A stretch of 19,759 nucleotides of DNA. Source: WQZF01 sp031556405. GTDB lineage: Bacteria; Pseudomonadota; Gammaproteobacteria; Burkholderiales; Rhodocyclaceae. The stretch is taken from positions 1 through 19,759 of the forward strand of contig JAVBTC010000026.1 in assembly GCA_031556405.1 (NCBI GenBank), given 5' to 3'. The position numbers and the translations under genes are program-made. Position 1 is the stretch's first letter. The number at the start of each line of letters is the position of its first letter. Below are positions 1 to 8,062 of this stretch, in pieces. Under the pieces are notes generated by a model. It ran no database searches, was not told the DNA's origin, and saw only the letters and a list, made by a program, of their open reading frames with translations.

Positions 1-864
1 GAGCCCTTGCTGTGCGCCAATCTGCTGACGCTCTGGGTTTTCAATCCCCTGCTGCGGCGCCTGCCGCAAAAGGCGGCGGTGGCGCTGATCGTGGTCAACG
101 TCCTGGCATTGACGCTGGGGTTTTATGATTTCTGGCGTTTCATGGGGCTGGTTCCGGGCGGCAGTTGGAATTTTTTCCGGGTCGGGCTGCTTTCCATCAT
201 TATCGCGGGCGCCGGGCTGGCCTATTTCGCCCTGCGCGCCCGCGCGCTTTCCCCGGCGCTTTCGGAGGCGCGTCTGCGGGCGCTGACGGCACGCATTCGT
301 CCCCACTTTTTGTTCAACAGTCTGAACGCGGTGCTGTCCCTGATCCGCAGCGATCCCCGGCGCGCCGAGGAGGCACTGGAGGAGATGGCCGAACTTTTCC
401 GCGCCCTGATGCGCGATACGCGGGAGTTGACGCTGCTTTCGGAGGAAATCGCGCTGTGCCGGCAATACCTCAACCTGGAGAAATTGCGCCTGGGAGAACG
501 GCTGGAGGTCGAATGGCATATTTCCGACATCCCGGCGGAGGCCAGGATTCCGCCGCTCCTGTTGCAGCCGTTGCTTGAAAACGCCGTCTATCACGGTATC
601 GAGCCTTTGCCCGGGTGCGGTGTGATCCGCATTCATTTCGCCCGCCGCCGCGACGAACTGCACATCATCATTTCCAATCCGAGCGGCGCCGGAAACCGCC
701 ACCAGCCCGGCAACCGCATGGCGCTTTCCAATATCCGGGAACGCCTGGCGCTTTATTACGACCTCGAGGCGCGCATCGAAACGAAGGATGAGAACGGGAA
801 ATACCGGGTGCACATCACGTTGCCCTGCCGCTCGGTGGGCGGTTTTACCATGATGAAGGTGTGA
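1..864 (+). CDS. AlgZ/LytS-type sensor histidine kinase (5' end outside window)
   Basis: Membrane sensor kinase of the His_kinase (PF06580) type that autophosphorylates and passes phosphate to a LytTR regulator. The frame is open from base 1 (GAG CCC TTG...), so the N-terminus and first membrane segments are cut off; the TTG at 7 is probably not the start. Two or three hydrophobic segments remain (codons about 3-18, 27-45 and 57-78). Then comes the RPHFLFNSLNAVLSLIR phospho-acceptor motif, with its His at bases 304-306. The N-box (PLLLQPLLENAVYHGIEP) follows, and a short C-terminal ATPase segment (NIRERLALYYD) lies near the end. The stop at 862-864 overlaps or abuts the regulator gene, so the two are one transcription unit. 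It resembles AlgZ/FimS-like kinases of betaproteobacteria. The natural signal cannot be read from the sequence. Confidence 0.9.
   Translation, partial: EPLLCANLLTLWVFNPLLRRLPQKAAVALIVVNVLALTLGFYDFWRFMGLVPGGSWNFFRVGLLSIIIAGAGLAYFALRARALSPALSEARLRALTARIRPHFLFNSLNAVLSLIRSDPRRAEEALEEMAELFRALMRDTRELTLLSEEIALCRQYLNLEKLRLGERLEVEWHISDIPAEARIPPLLLQPLLENAVYHGIEPLPGCGVIRIHFARRRDELHIIISNPSGAGNRHQPGNRMALSNIRERLALYYDLEARIETKDENGKYRVHITLPCRSVGGFTMMKV
856..861 (+). promoter_or_regulatory. Ribosome binding site deciding the LytTR regulator start
   Basis: AAGGTG lies 5 bases before ATG 867. The alternative GTG at 861, which would overlap the kinase stop by 4 bases, has no comparable purine-rich site at a suitable distance. 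ATG 867 is therefore preferred. The site lies inside the last kinase codons, which fits coupled translation. Confidence 0.6.
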
Positions 865-866
865 AA

Positions 867-1727
867 ATGAGCGACTCCCTGCCAGCTTCCGCGTCCGCCG
901 TTCCTTCCGCGGCGGCGCCCCGGTTTTTGCGAGTGATGCTCGTCGACGACGAGGCGCCGGCGCGAGCGCGGTTGCGCGAACTGCTTTCCGATATCAGCGC
1001 CGATCTCCCGACCAGCGTGGTTTCCGAAGCGGGCAACGGAGTGGAGGCGATGGCGACGCTGACGACGACGCATGCTGATGTCGTGCTCGTCGACATCCGC
1101 ATGCCGAAAATGGGCGGCATCGAACTTGCCCGCCATCTGGCATTGATGCCCGACCCGCCGGCGGTGATTTTCACGACGGCGTACGATTCCCATGCGATGG
1201 AAGCGTTCGAATTGCGCGCCGTCGATTACCTGCTGAAACCGATCCGCGCCCGGCGTCTGCTCGAAGCGCTGTCACGTGCGCAGTTGCTGCGGCCCTCGGC
1301 TGCCGTCGCGGATCATCTGCGCGAAGTCGACAACAGGGCGCGTTCCTATCTTTCCTGTTACGAACGGGGCCGCCTGCTGCTGGTTCCGGTCAACGAAATC
1401 CTGTTTCTGCGCTCCGATCAGAAATACGTCGCGGCGCATACGGCCGAACGCGAATACCTGCTCGACGAATCGCTGGCGCAACTGGAAAAGGAATTCTCCG
1501 ACCGTTTCATTCGCCTGCACCGCAGTATCCTGGTTGCGCGCGATGCCATCATCGGATTCGAGCGTCCGCCCGCGGTGGATGTGGAGTCGCCGCGGGATAC
1601 GGGCGAAAAGGATGCGCAGGGAGAGACGCAATGGCTGGCGGTGTTGAACGGCATCGACGAGCGTCTGCCGGTGAGCCGGAGGCAATGGGCGCAGGTGAAG
1701 GCGCTGGCGCGTAAAAATGCGGGATGA
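867..1727 (+). CDS. LytTR-family response regulator (AlgR-like)
   Basis: DNA-binding response regulator of 286 residues, partner of the kinase just upstream. The receiver domain spans about residues 22-130. The acidic pair is D27/D28, the phospho-acceptor is D76 in VLVDIRMPKMGG, T104 sits in FTTAYD and K124 in LLKPI, so all receiver catalytic positions are present. A LytTR DNA-binding domain follows at about 159-275, with the characteristic EILFLRSDQKYVAAH and FIRLHRSILV segments. Near residues 229-246 it holds a polar, charged insert (PPAVDVESPRDTGEKDAQGE) that is longer than I would expect of a minimal LytTR loop. LytTR proteins usually bind paired imperfect direct repeats upstream of their targets; no target site could be assigned here. 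The order kinase-regulator matches AlgZ-AlgR, but no hem or arg gene follows. Confidence 0.92.
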   Translation: MSDSLPASASAVPSAAAPRFLRVMLVDDEAPARARLRELLSDISADLPTSVVSEAGNGVEAMATLTTTHADVVLVDIRMPKMGGIELARHLALMPDPPAVIFTTAYDSHAMEAFELRAVDYLLKPIRARRLLEALSRAQLLRPSAAVADHLREVDNRARSYLSCYERGRLLLVPVNEILFLRSDQKYVAAHTAEREYLLDESLAQLEKEFSDRFIRLHRSILVARDAIIGFERPPAVDVESPRDTGEKDAQGETQWLAVLNGIDERLPVSRRQWAQVKALARKNAG

Positions 1728-2072
1728 GCGGCAAATGTCCGCCCGGAGTTTTTATCCCGAATGTTTTTGTCCCGGATTCCGGTTGTTCTATTATTGAATG
1801 TAATTTGATTTGATTGCTGTAGAAGGTTTTATTGATAAATTATTTCATTAAACTCTTCGGCATGAAATTGGACTCAACAGGGGACCGGCGCGATGCGGCA
1901 AAACGGAGCGCGAACGAAAGCGCAGGTACGATAAGGTATGCGTGAGAATGACATGGAAATTTCCTTGCTTCAGTCTTTTCCGGATGCAGGCAGGGGGGAA
2001 AATACGGGGGAATGAGGGTGAGAATACAAGAACGGAAATACGGAGACGGAACGAAGAGGCCCTATCTTTATC
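1728..2072 (+). other. Intergenic region upstream of the MscS-type channel gene
   Basis: This 345-base stretch holds no convincing gene. Directly after the regulator stop is an imperfect 15-bp tandem repeat at 1748-1777 and a small CCGG-ATT-CCGG hairpin at about 1772-1782, a weak terminator at best. An AT-rich part follows (about 1790-1860) with a possible promoter: TTGATT at 1805-1810, a 17-base spacer, then TTTATT at 1828-1833, four of six consensus bases in each box. If used, the leader before the channel gene would be over 200 bases, with G-runs around 1986-2018. Confidence 0.4.
1748..1777. repeat. Imperfect 15-bp tandem duplication
   Basis: GTTTTTATCCCGAAT at 1748-1762 is followed immediately by GTTTTTGTCCCGGAT at 1763-1777, with two mismatches. 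It lies 20 bases after the LytTR regulator stop. Its role is unknown; the T-runs could contribute to weak termination. Confidence 0.7.
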
Positions 2073-3605
2073 ATGAATGAATTTTTTGCCTTTTTGCTAC
2101 AGCGCGAAACCCCTTACATTCTGACGGCGCTGCTGCTGTTTACGCTGCTGTTGAACCGCCTTTTTCAGGCACCCGACCGCATCACGATGCGGCATACGCT
2201 GCTGTTCCTCCTGTTCTGGCTCGTCATCGACGTCAGTGCCGCGGTCCTGTTTGCGTTCGGCAAAGTCACGATTGCCGACGGCGTGCACAGCGTGGCGCTG
2301 ATCGGGTTCGGCCTGGTCGCCATCCGGCTTTTGGGATCGTTCATTTTCCGCATCGTTCTGCCGCCGCTTTCCATCCAGTCGCCGCGCATCGTCGAGGACA
2401 TCGCCGTCATCGGCGGCTATTTCCTGTGGCTCATGTTCTGCCTTTCCCGTACCGGCATCGAGCTTTCCAGCCTGGTGGCAACCTCGGCGGTAGTCACCGC
2501 GGTGGTCGCCTTCGCGATGCAGGATACCCTCGGCAATATTCTCGGCGGACTGGCGTTGCAGTTGGACGCCTCGTTCCAGATCGGGGACTGGATCCGTTTC
2601 GACGACGTGTCGGGCCAGGTGGTCGAGATCCACTGGCGGCATACGGTGGTGATGACGCGCAACGGGGAAAAGGTCGTCGTTCCGAACAGCCAGTTGATGA
2701 AGAACAAATTTTTCGTCATCGGCCGGCAGGAGCTCGGCGTCCCCGGCGGAATGCCCGGCTGGCGGCGCTGGATCTGGTTCAACGTCGGCTACAACGTGCC
2801 GCCGGCACAGGTGATCACGGTGGTGGAGCGCGCCGTCGCCTCCGCGGACATCGCCAACGTTGCGCGGATGCCGTCGCCATCGTGTGTGACGATGGAATTC
2901 ACGGCGGGGTCGATCCGTTACGGTCTGCGTTACTGGATGGTCGATCCGAAGGACGACGACGCCACCGATTCCGCCGTGCGCCTGCACGTGCTGGCGGCAT
3001 TGCAGCGGCGCGGCTGGCGCATCGCGGTGCCGGAACAGCGAACCCATTTCGTTGCCGAAGACAAGGCGCATTACAAGGAAATCCGCAAGCGTGAACTGGA
3101 ACGGCGTTTGAATGCGCTTTCCGATGTCGAACTGTTCAAAATGCTCGAACCCGCCGAACGTGAAAAAATGGCGCGCCGCCTCGTCTATGCGCCGTTCGCG
3201 CAGGGCGACGTGATCACCCGGCAGGGGGCGGTGGCGCATTGGCTCTATATCGTCGCCCATGGCGAGGCGCGCGTCGTCTGGGAAGCGCCGGACGGACAGC
3301 AGCACGAACTGACGCGGCTGCCCGGCGGCAACGTTTTCGGCGAAATGGGGTTGCTGACCGGCGCGCCGCGCGTGGCGACCCTGATCGCGGCGGCCGATGT
3401 CGAATGCTATCGTCTCGACAAGGCGGGGTTCGAAGACATTATCCGTGCCCGTCCCGATCTGGCCGAAAGCATGTCGGAAACGCTCGATGCCCGCGCCCGC
3501 ACGATCGAGGAATTGCAGGAGCGTTACCAGAAATACGTGGTGCCGCGAAACGGCGACCGCCGCGCCGCCATCGTCAGCCGCATCCGCGACTTTTTCGGCC
3601 TGTAG
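2073..3605 (+). CDS. MscS-family channel with C-terminal cyclic-nucleotide-binding domain
   Basis: Inner-membrane channel of 510 residues with the bCNG-type architecture (bacterial cyclic-nucleotide-gated members of the MscS superfamily). Hydrophobic segments lie at about 12-30, 41-63, 72-97 and 108-125. The pore-lining MscS helix and beta domain follow at about 130-215 (VVAFAMQDTLGNILGGLAL, GDWIRF, VVVPNSQLMKNKF). A cyclic-nucleotide-binding fold spans about 350-470; its phosphate-binding cassette FGEMGLLTGAPRVAT (422-436) keeps E424 and R433, the residues that contact the ribose and cyclic phosphate in this fold. A ligand-gated channel is the expected role; whether cAMP or cGMP binds is not decided by sequence. 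The nearest purine-rich site (GAAGAGG, 2053-2059) is 13 bases from ATG 2073, a rather long spacing. The acetyltransferase gene starts 48 bases after its stop. Confidence 0.92.
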   Translation: MNEFFAFLLQRETPYILTALLLFTLLLNRLFQAPDRITMRHTLLFLLFWLVIDVSAAVLFAFGKVTIADGVHSVALIGFGLVAIRLLGSFIFRIVLPPLSIQSPRIVEDIAVIGGYFLWLMFCLSRTGIELSSLVATSAVVTAVVAFAMQDTLGNILGGLALQLDASFQIGDWIRFDDVSGQVVEIHWRHTVVMTRNGEKVVVPNSQLMKNKFFVIGRQELGVPGGMPGWRRWIWFNVGYNVPPAQVITVVERAVASADIANVARMPSPSCVTMEFTAGSIRYGLRYWMVDPKDDDATDSAVRLHVLAALQRRGWRIAVPEQRTHFVAEDKAHYKEIRKRELERRLNALSDVELFKMLEPAEREKMARRLVYAPFAQGDVITRQGAVAHWLYIVAHGEARVVWEAPDGQQHELTRLPGGNVFGEMGLLTGAPRVATLIAAADVECYRLDKAGFEDIIRARPDLAESMSETLDARARTIEELQERYQKYVVPRNGDRRAAIVSRIRDFFGL

Positions 3606-3653
3606 CGGAACGGCCTATCGACTTCCGGACAAAAAACATTTCGGGAAAATCGT

Positions 3654-4199
3654 ATGTCAAAAGAGTCTGTTCCGACGATCGTCACCGGCGATCTTTGCAT
3701 TCGTCCCTTTCACAGCCGCGATCATTCCGCCTTTCTCGCCGCCGTGCGCGAATCGGTGCCCTCCGTGGGCCGCTGGCTGCCCTGGTGCCGGGAGGAGTAT
3801 AGCGCGGACGATGCCTGGTCGTGGTTCCGCCATTGCCGGCGTGATCTTGCCGCCGGCGTTTCCTGCGATCTGGGGCTTTTTTCCCGTGACAGCGGCGTGT
3901 TTCTCGGCGGCATCGCCATTCACCACCTGATTCCCGGGCACCATTGCGGCGAATTGGGTTATTGGGTACGCCAGTCGCAACAGGGTAAAGGGATTGCGCC
4001 GCAAGCGATGGCAGCGATGGCTGAATATGGTTTCGGCGAACTCTCCCTGGTGCGGCTGGAAATCGTCACCGCACGCGAAAATCGCGCCGGACGGCGGGTC
4101 GCGGAAAAAATCGGGGCCTTGTTCGAGGGGGTGGCACGCAACCGTCTCTCGCTGCATGGGCGAGTGCATGACGCAGTGATTTATTCGCTGATTCCCTGA
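3654..4199 (+). CDS. GNAT acetyltransferase, RimJ/RimL-like
   Basis: Cytoplasmic N-acetyltransferase of 181 residues, a normal length for the RimJ/RimL group (Acetyltransf_3). The N-terminal strand CIRPFHSRDHSAF (15-27) is typical. The acetyl-CoA pyrophosphate loop reads RQSQQGKGIAPQAM (106-119), and the downstream LEIVTARENRAGRRVAEKIGALFEG (135-159) is the conserved C-terminal part of these enzymes, including the Asn-x-x-x-x-x-x-A helix. The substrate (ribosomal protein N-terminus, amino acid or other small amine) cannot be told. It begins 48 bases after the channel gene on the same strand and may be cotranscribed with it, but its ribosome site is weak (GGGAAAA, about 3643-3649). Confidence 0.88.
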   Translation: MSKESVPTIVTGDLCIRPFHSRDHSAFLAAVRESVPSVGRWLPWCREEYSADDAWSWFRHCRRDLAAGVSCDLGLFSRDSGVFLGGIAIHHLIPGHHCGELGYWVRQSQQGKGIAPQAMAAMAEYGFGELSLVRLEIVTARENRAGRRVAEKIGALFEGVARNRLSLHGRVHDAVIYSLIP

Positions 4200-4234
4200 A
4201 TTCCCTGATCGAGGCAAGAGCCGGAAAGAGGTCG

Positions 4235-4277
4235 GAAAAAGGCCCAAAAGGGGCCAAAAAGGGGCCAAAAAGGGGCC
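4235..4277. repeat. Phased A-tract / GGGGCC tandem repeat (about 11-bp unit)
   Basis: Two exact copies of AAAAAGGGGCC (4256-4266, 4267-4277) follow a 10-base version (4246-4255) and a degenerate one (AAAAAGGCCC, 4236-4245). The A-tracts start at 4236, 4246, 4256 and 4267, close to one helical turn apart. Such phasing is known to bend DNA. The GGCC parts can also form small hairpins (GGCCC-AAAAG-GGGCC, 4241-4255). The array sits between the acetyltransferase and the hybrid kinase, about 90 bases upstream of a possible -10 box. Confidence 0.85.
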
Positions 4278-4364
4278 GGAAGGCAGGCCAGGAAAGGCTG
4301 TTTCGAGGTTGTCGCAAGATTGCCGCTGTTGTCTCGGGCGGCATTTCGATCATTACCCTTAATG

Positions 4365-4370
4365 TATAGT
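4365..4370 (+). promoter_or_regulatory. Possible -10 box of the hybrid kinase promoter
   Basis: TATAGT matches the sigma-70 -10 consensus in five of six positions and lies 60 bases before the kinase ATG in a locally AT-richer stretch. No good -35 box is seen at 16-18 bases upstream (the sequence there is around CATTTCG), so an activator or the curved repeat at 4235-4277 might be needed. This is a weak call. Confidence 0.3.
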
Positions 4371-4430
4371 GGTGAAGCGTGAATCCATCACGGCCATTGC
4401 CGGAGCGATACCGGCTATCAAGGAAGAATA

Positions 4431-7400
4431 ATGCGAAAAGCCGTCCAGTTCGAGCAAGACGAAAAAGAGAGCGAAGAGACGAAGAGGGTACCCGGGCAAT
4501 TCCCGAAAATCCGGGTGGAATTCCCCGCCGGGGATAGAGAGCGGCGTCTGGCGTGGACAGCGGCGCTATCGCTCATTCTCGGTTGCCTGTTTGTCGTGCC
4601 GTTCGCGAAGCAGATACTGGGGGAGGCATGGGTGTTCGTCGCGGTGTATCAGTCGATGCTGATCGTCGCCGGCCTGGTGACCGCGGTACTGCTTTTCAGC
4701 ATGTTTTTCATTTTGCGTTCGAAGGCATTGTTCGTTCTTGCCAATGGCTATCTGTTTTCGGCCTTCGTCATGGTCGTCTATTCCATTGTGTTTCCAGGGC
4801 CTTTTTCCCTGGCATCTTTCTCCGAGGCGGATTCGGCGCGCGTACTGTGGGTCTATGCTTTCCAGCGCGGCGGGTTTCCCCTGTTCGTTATCGGATACGC
4901 ACTTTGCAGGAAGCGGCTGGAGGTGGAGCGGCCCATCGATCGCCCCGTGTCCGGTGCGATTCTGAAGAGCATCGCCATCCTTTTTGCGTTTGCTTTCGTG
5001 CTGGCCCTGTCCGCGACGCGGGAAGAGGGATTCTTTTCCCTGATCGCGAAGGGCGAGATCCCGCCGACAACGCTCGTGATCGCGGGCGTCTGGATCGTAA
5101 ATATTCTGGCCTTGCTCGTGCTTTGGCTGCGGCGGCTGCGCTCGGCGCTCGATCTGTGGCTGATGGTGTCGATGTGCGCCTGGATCGGGGCCATCGCCCT
5201 GGCTGGACTGTCCAATAACGGTCCGATTTTCGGGGTCTCCGGTTCCTTCGATGTCGGTTTTTACATCGGGAGGATTTACGGGCTATTGGCAGGATATACC
5301 GTACCGCTGTTTTTGTTTATCGAAAACAGTGCGTTCTACGTTCGCATGGTCGAGGCGCATGAGCGCGAACTCCTGAAAAATCAGGAACTGCAGGTACTCA
5401 GCGAAAAACTGGAACATCAGACGGCGGCCATGGCCACGACTCTGGAGGCACTGCACCAGCACGAAGAGGAGATGCGCCTGCGCATGGACAATCTTCTTGA
5501 ATGCGTTGTTACCATCGATACCCACGGCATCGTGCGCAGTGCCAACCGGGCGTTGCAGGCAGTGCTCGGATATCGTTTCGACGAAGTGGTGGGACACAAT
5601 GTTTCGATGCTGATGCCGGAACCGGAACGCAGTGCTCACGACGGTTATCTGGAACGATATTTGCGGACCGGCAAGGCGCACATCATCGGCATAGGCCGGG
5701 AGGTGGAAGGTCTGCACAAGGATGGCCGCAGGATTCCGCTCGAACTTTCCATCACCCGCTACACGGTGCGCAACGAAATTTTCTTCATCGGCGTTCTGCG
5801 GGATATCAGCGAACGCCGGCAATTCATCGCCGATCTGACACAGGCGCGCGCCGACGCGGAGCAGGCCAGCCGCGCCAAATCGTTCTTCCTCGCGGCCATG
5901 AGCCATGAGATCCGCACGCCGATGAATGGAGTGATCGGCATGGCGGATGTTCTGGCGCATGATCCCCTGTCTGAACGACAGATGCGCCTGGTCGGCACCA
6001 TGCGGCAGTCGGCTGCGACGCTGTTGGGAATCATCGACGATATTCTCGATTTCTCGAAAATCGAGGCCGGACGTTTGCAGATCGATGAAGAACCGCTTTC
6101 GGTCGCGGACCTCGTCGAGGATTTATGCGCATCCCTGACGGCGGTGGCCGCCGGAAAGAACGTGGATATCGCCGTGTTCGTATCGCCGGAACTTCCGGAA
6201 CGCATCCTCGCCGATGGCGTGCGGCTGCGCCAGGTGCTCTACAACCTGGTCGGCAATGCAATCAAGTTTTCCGGACGGGAGCCGCCGGGCCGCGGTTTCG
6301 TTTCGGTACGGGTGGAGGCAGCGGAAGCCGCCGGGCGACCGCCATCCGGAGCATCGCCGGGGACTCCGGTCGGATTCGCCTTCCGTATCGCCGACAACGG
6401 CATCGGGATCGCTCCCGAGGCGCTGCCTCATCTGTTTGCGCCGTTCACCCAGGCCGAGGCATCCACCACGCGCCGCTTCGGCGGTACCGGACTTGGGCTT
6501 GCGATCTGCCGCAGACTGGTCGAGCTGATGCACGGCGATATCGACGTCAGCAGCACGCCCGGCATCGGTTCAGTCTTTACCGTCACGCTGCCCTTCATGC
6601 CGACGGAAAAGCCGCTGCCGCATGAGCCGTCGTGGCCGCGGCCACAACCTTTGCCCGATGTTTCGGGAATTTCCTGCATCCTGGTGGGCGACGGGCTGGA
6701 ACTTTGCAGCAACGGGCTGCGCGCCTATCTGGAATATGGCGGTGCTCTGGTGGACGAGGCGGCGGATGGAGCAGCGGCGGCGCGTATCGCCGCCGGCCGG
6801 GAAGCGCCGGTCGTCATCATCGGTAATGCGGAGCATGAATATTTCCGGCACCCGGTGCGAGGGATGGACGATGCCGGAGGCGCCACCGGAGACGGAAGTG
6901 GAAGTGGAAGTGAAAACGGAGCCGGGGAATGGAAGGGGCCGGGATTGATAACGGCACCAGATACGTCGAAGGCACGATATCTGGCGCTCCGTTACGGCGA
7001 CACGGAGTCGCCGGTTCCACCCGGCGTATCGGTGCTGGACGGCAGTGCTCTTTCGCGGCGGACATTGCTCACCGCAGTTGCCGTCGCGGCGGGCAGGGTT
7101 ATATCCCCGCCGCTCCAGGAGGATTCCGCGAAGCGGGAGCGGGATGACGCAGCGGATGTTTCATCGCTTGCCGAGGAGCATATCCAGGGCAGGCTGATTC
7201 TCATCGTCGAAGACGACGAAATCAATCAGCAGGTTTTTCTGCAGCAGATCGGATTGCTCGGTTACGCGGCGGAAATCGCCGAAAACGGCGTCGAGGCGTT
7301 GCGGATGCTGCGGACGGGAAATTACGGCTTGCTGATGACCGATCTGCATATGCCCGAAATGGATGGTTATATGCTGACTGAAATGATCCGCAGGGAAGAA

Positions 7401-8048
7401 AAGGAAAGGGAAAGTGAAAGCGGCAAACCTGTGCGCATGCCGATTCTGCTCGTTACCGCCAATGCCCTGCGCAGGGAAAGCGCGCGTGCGTACGCCGCGG
7501 GCGTCGATGCATTCCTGACCAAGCCGGTCATGCTCGAACAGCTTAAGGCGGCGCTGGAACGGTGGCTGCCCGGAGGAAACAGGAATCCGGTATCGGAGCG
7601 GATGACCTGGGCCGATGCCGATGAGGGGGCGATCGGGGCAGAACGTGTGATGGAAAACGCAGTGGCGGGAACCTTGCCGGAGGGCGATATCGCTCCGGCA
7701 GTCGATGTTTCGGTATTGCGGATGTATGTCGGCGACGATGCCCGGGTCGTGCTGAAATTTCTTTCCCGTTATCTGGTTTCGACACGGCGTATTGCCGGGC
7801 AATTGCGCGCTGCTTATGCCATGGGAGACAGCCGGGAAGTCGGCGTCATTGCCCATAAACTCAAATCTTCGTCCCGCACGGTGGGAGCGCTGGCGCTGGG
7901 GGATATTTGCGCGGAGCTGGAAAGTGCGGGAAGGGCGGGAGAACGCGGCAATCTCGAAAAAAGCATGATGAAATTCGAAACGGCGCTGGCTGCGGTGGAA
8001 AAAAGTATTACCGGTTTTCTGGGGACGGAGCATCCGGACGTTTCCTGA
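4431..8048 (+). CDS. Hybrid histidine kinase: MASE4 - PAS (FixL-like) - HK - REC* - REC - HPt
   Basis: Membrane hybrid kinase of 1205 residues. Eight hydrophobic segments (about 41-58, 68-94, 99-120, 138-158, 177-195, 212-233, 241-260, 278-297) form a MASE4-type sensor, recognised from ANGYLFSAF and RGGFPLFVIGYAL. A coiled-coil linker leads to a PAS domain (about 350-465) with H403, R409, H417 and R423 in the same spacing as the heme pocket of FixL. The kinase core has H-box H492 (AAMSHEIRTPMNG), N-box N605/N609, D655-N-G-I-G, and the GGTGLGL loop at 684-690. A degenerate receiver (about 745-890) lacks the Asp. An intact receiver (about 923-1045) has E927-D928-D929, D971, T1009 and K1031, and an HPt domain (about 1095-1190) has H1142 in AHKLKSSSRTVGA. 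This is a BarA/ArcB-like relay; the output regulator is not in the window. AAGGA lies 6 bases before ATG 4431. Confidence 0.93.
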   Translation: MRKAVQFEQDEKESEETKRVPGQFPKIRVEFPAGDRERRLAWTAALSLILGCLFVVPFAKQILGEAWVFVAVYQSMLIVAGLVTAVLLFSMFFILRSKALFVLANGYLFSAFVMVVYSIVFPGPFSLASFSEADSARVLWVYAFQRGGFPLFVIGYALCRKRLEVERPIDRPVSGAILKSIAILFAFAFVLALSATREEGFFSLIAKGEIPPTTLVIAGVWIVNILALLVLWLRRLRSALDLWLMVSMCAWIGAIALAGLSNNGPIFGVSGSFDVGFYIGRIYGLLAGYTVPLFLFIENSAFYVRMVEAHERELLKNQELQVLSEKLEHQTAAMATTLEALHQHEEEMRLRMDNLLECVVTIDTHGIVRSANRALQAVLGYRFDEVVGHNVSMLMPEPERSAHDGYLERYLRTGKAHIIGIGREVEGLHKDGRRIPLELSITRYTVRNEIFFIGVLRDISERRQFIADLTQARADAEQASRAKSFFLAAMSHEIRTPMNGVIGMADVLAHDPLSERQMRLVGTMRQSAATLLGIIDDILDFSKIEAGRLQIDEEPLSVADLVEDLCASLTAVAAGKNVDIAVFVSPELPERILADGVRLRQVLYNLVGNAIKFSGREPPGRGFVSVRVEAAEAAGRPPSGASPGTPVGFAFRIADNGIGIAPEALPHLFAPFTQAEASTTRRFGGTGLGLAICRRLVELMHGDIDVSSTPGIGSVFTVTLPFMPTEKPLPHEPSWPRPQPLPDVSGISCILVGDGLELCSNGLRAYLEYGGALVDEAADGAAAARIAAGREAPVVIIGNAEHEYFRHPVRGMDDAGGATGDGSGSGSENGAGEWKGPGLITAPDTSKARYLALRYGDTESPVPPGVSVLDGSALSRRTLLTAVAVAAGRVISPPLQEDSAKRERDDAADVSSLAEEHIQGRLILIVEDDEINQQVFLQQIGLLGYAAEIAENGVEALRMLRTGNYGLLMTDLHMPEMDGYMLTEMIRREEKERESESGKPVRMPILLVTANALRRESARAYAAGVDAFLTKPVMLEQLKAALERWLPGGNRNPVSERMTWADADEGAIGAERVMENAVAGTLPEGDIAPAVDVSVLRMYVGDDARVVLKFLSRYLVSTRRIAGQLRAAYAMGDSREVGVIAHKLKSSSRTVGALALGDICAELESAGRAGERGNLEKSMMKFETALAAVEKSITGFLGTEHPDVS
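6894..6911 (+). repeat. In-frame 6-bp tandem repeat in the kinase linker
   Basis: Three copies of GGAAGT encode a Gly-Ser run inside a Gly/Ser/Asp-rich insert (about residues 811-840). The insert interrupts the degenerate receiver domain of the hybrid kinase. Confidence 0.8.
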
Positions 8049-8062
8049 AAACGGGACCGGAA

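Noticed and set aside
861..866. GTG 861 as start of the LytTR regulator
   Set aside because: The ribosome site AAGGTG fits ATG 867; it is not at a usable distance for GTG 861. Not fully excluded.
2097..3305. Open frame of 402 codons on the minus strand
   Set aside because: Antisense to the MscS-type channel gene; His/Arg/Asp-rich shadow composition.
4235..4277. CRISPR-like or intrinsic terminator reading of the 11-bp array
   Set aside because: Units are too short and contiguous with no spacers for CRISPR; the GGCC hairpins lack a T-run on the plus strand.
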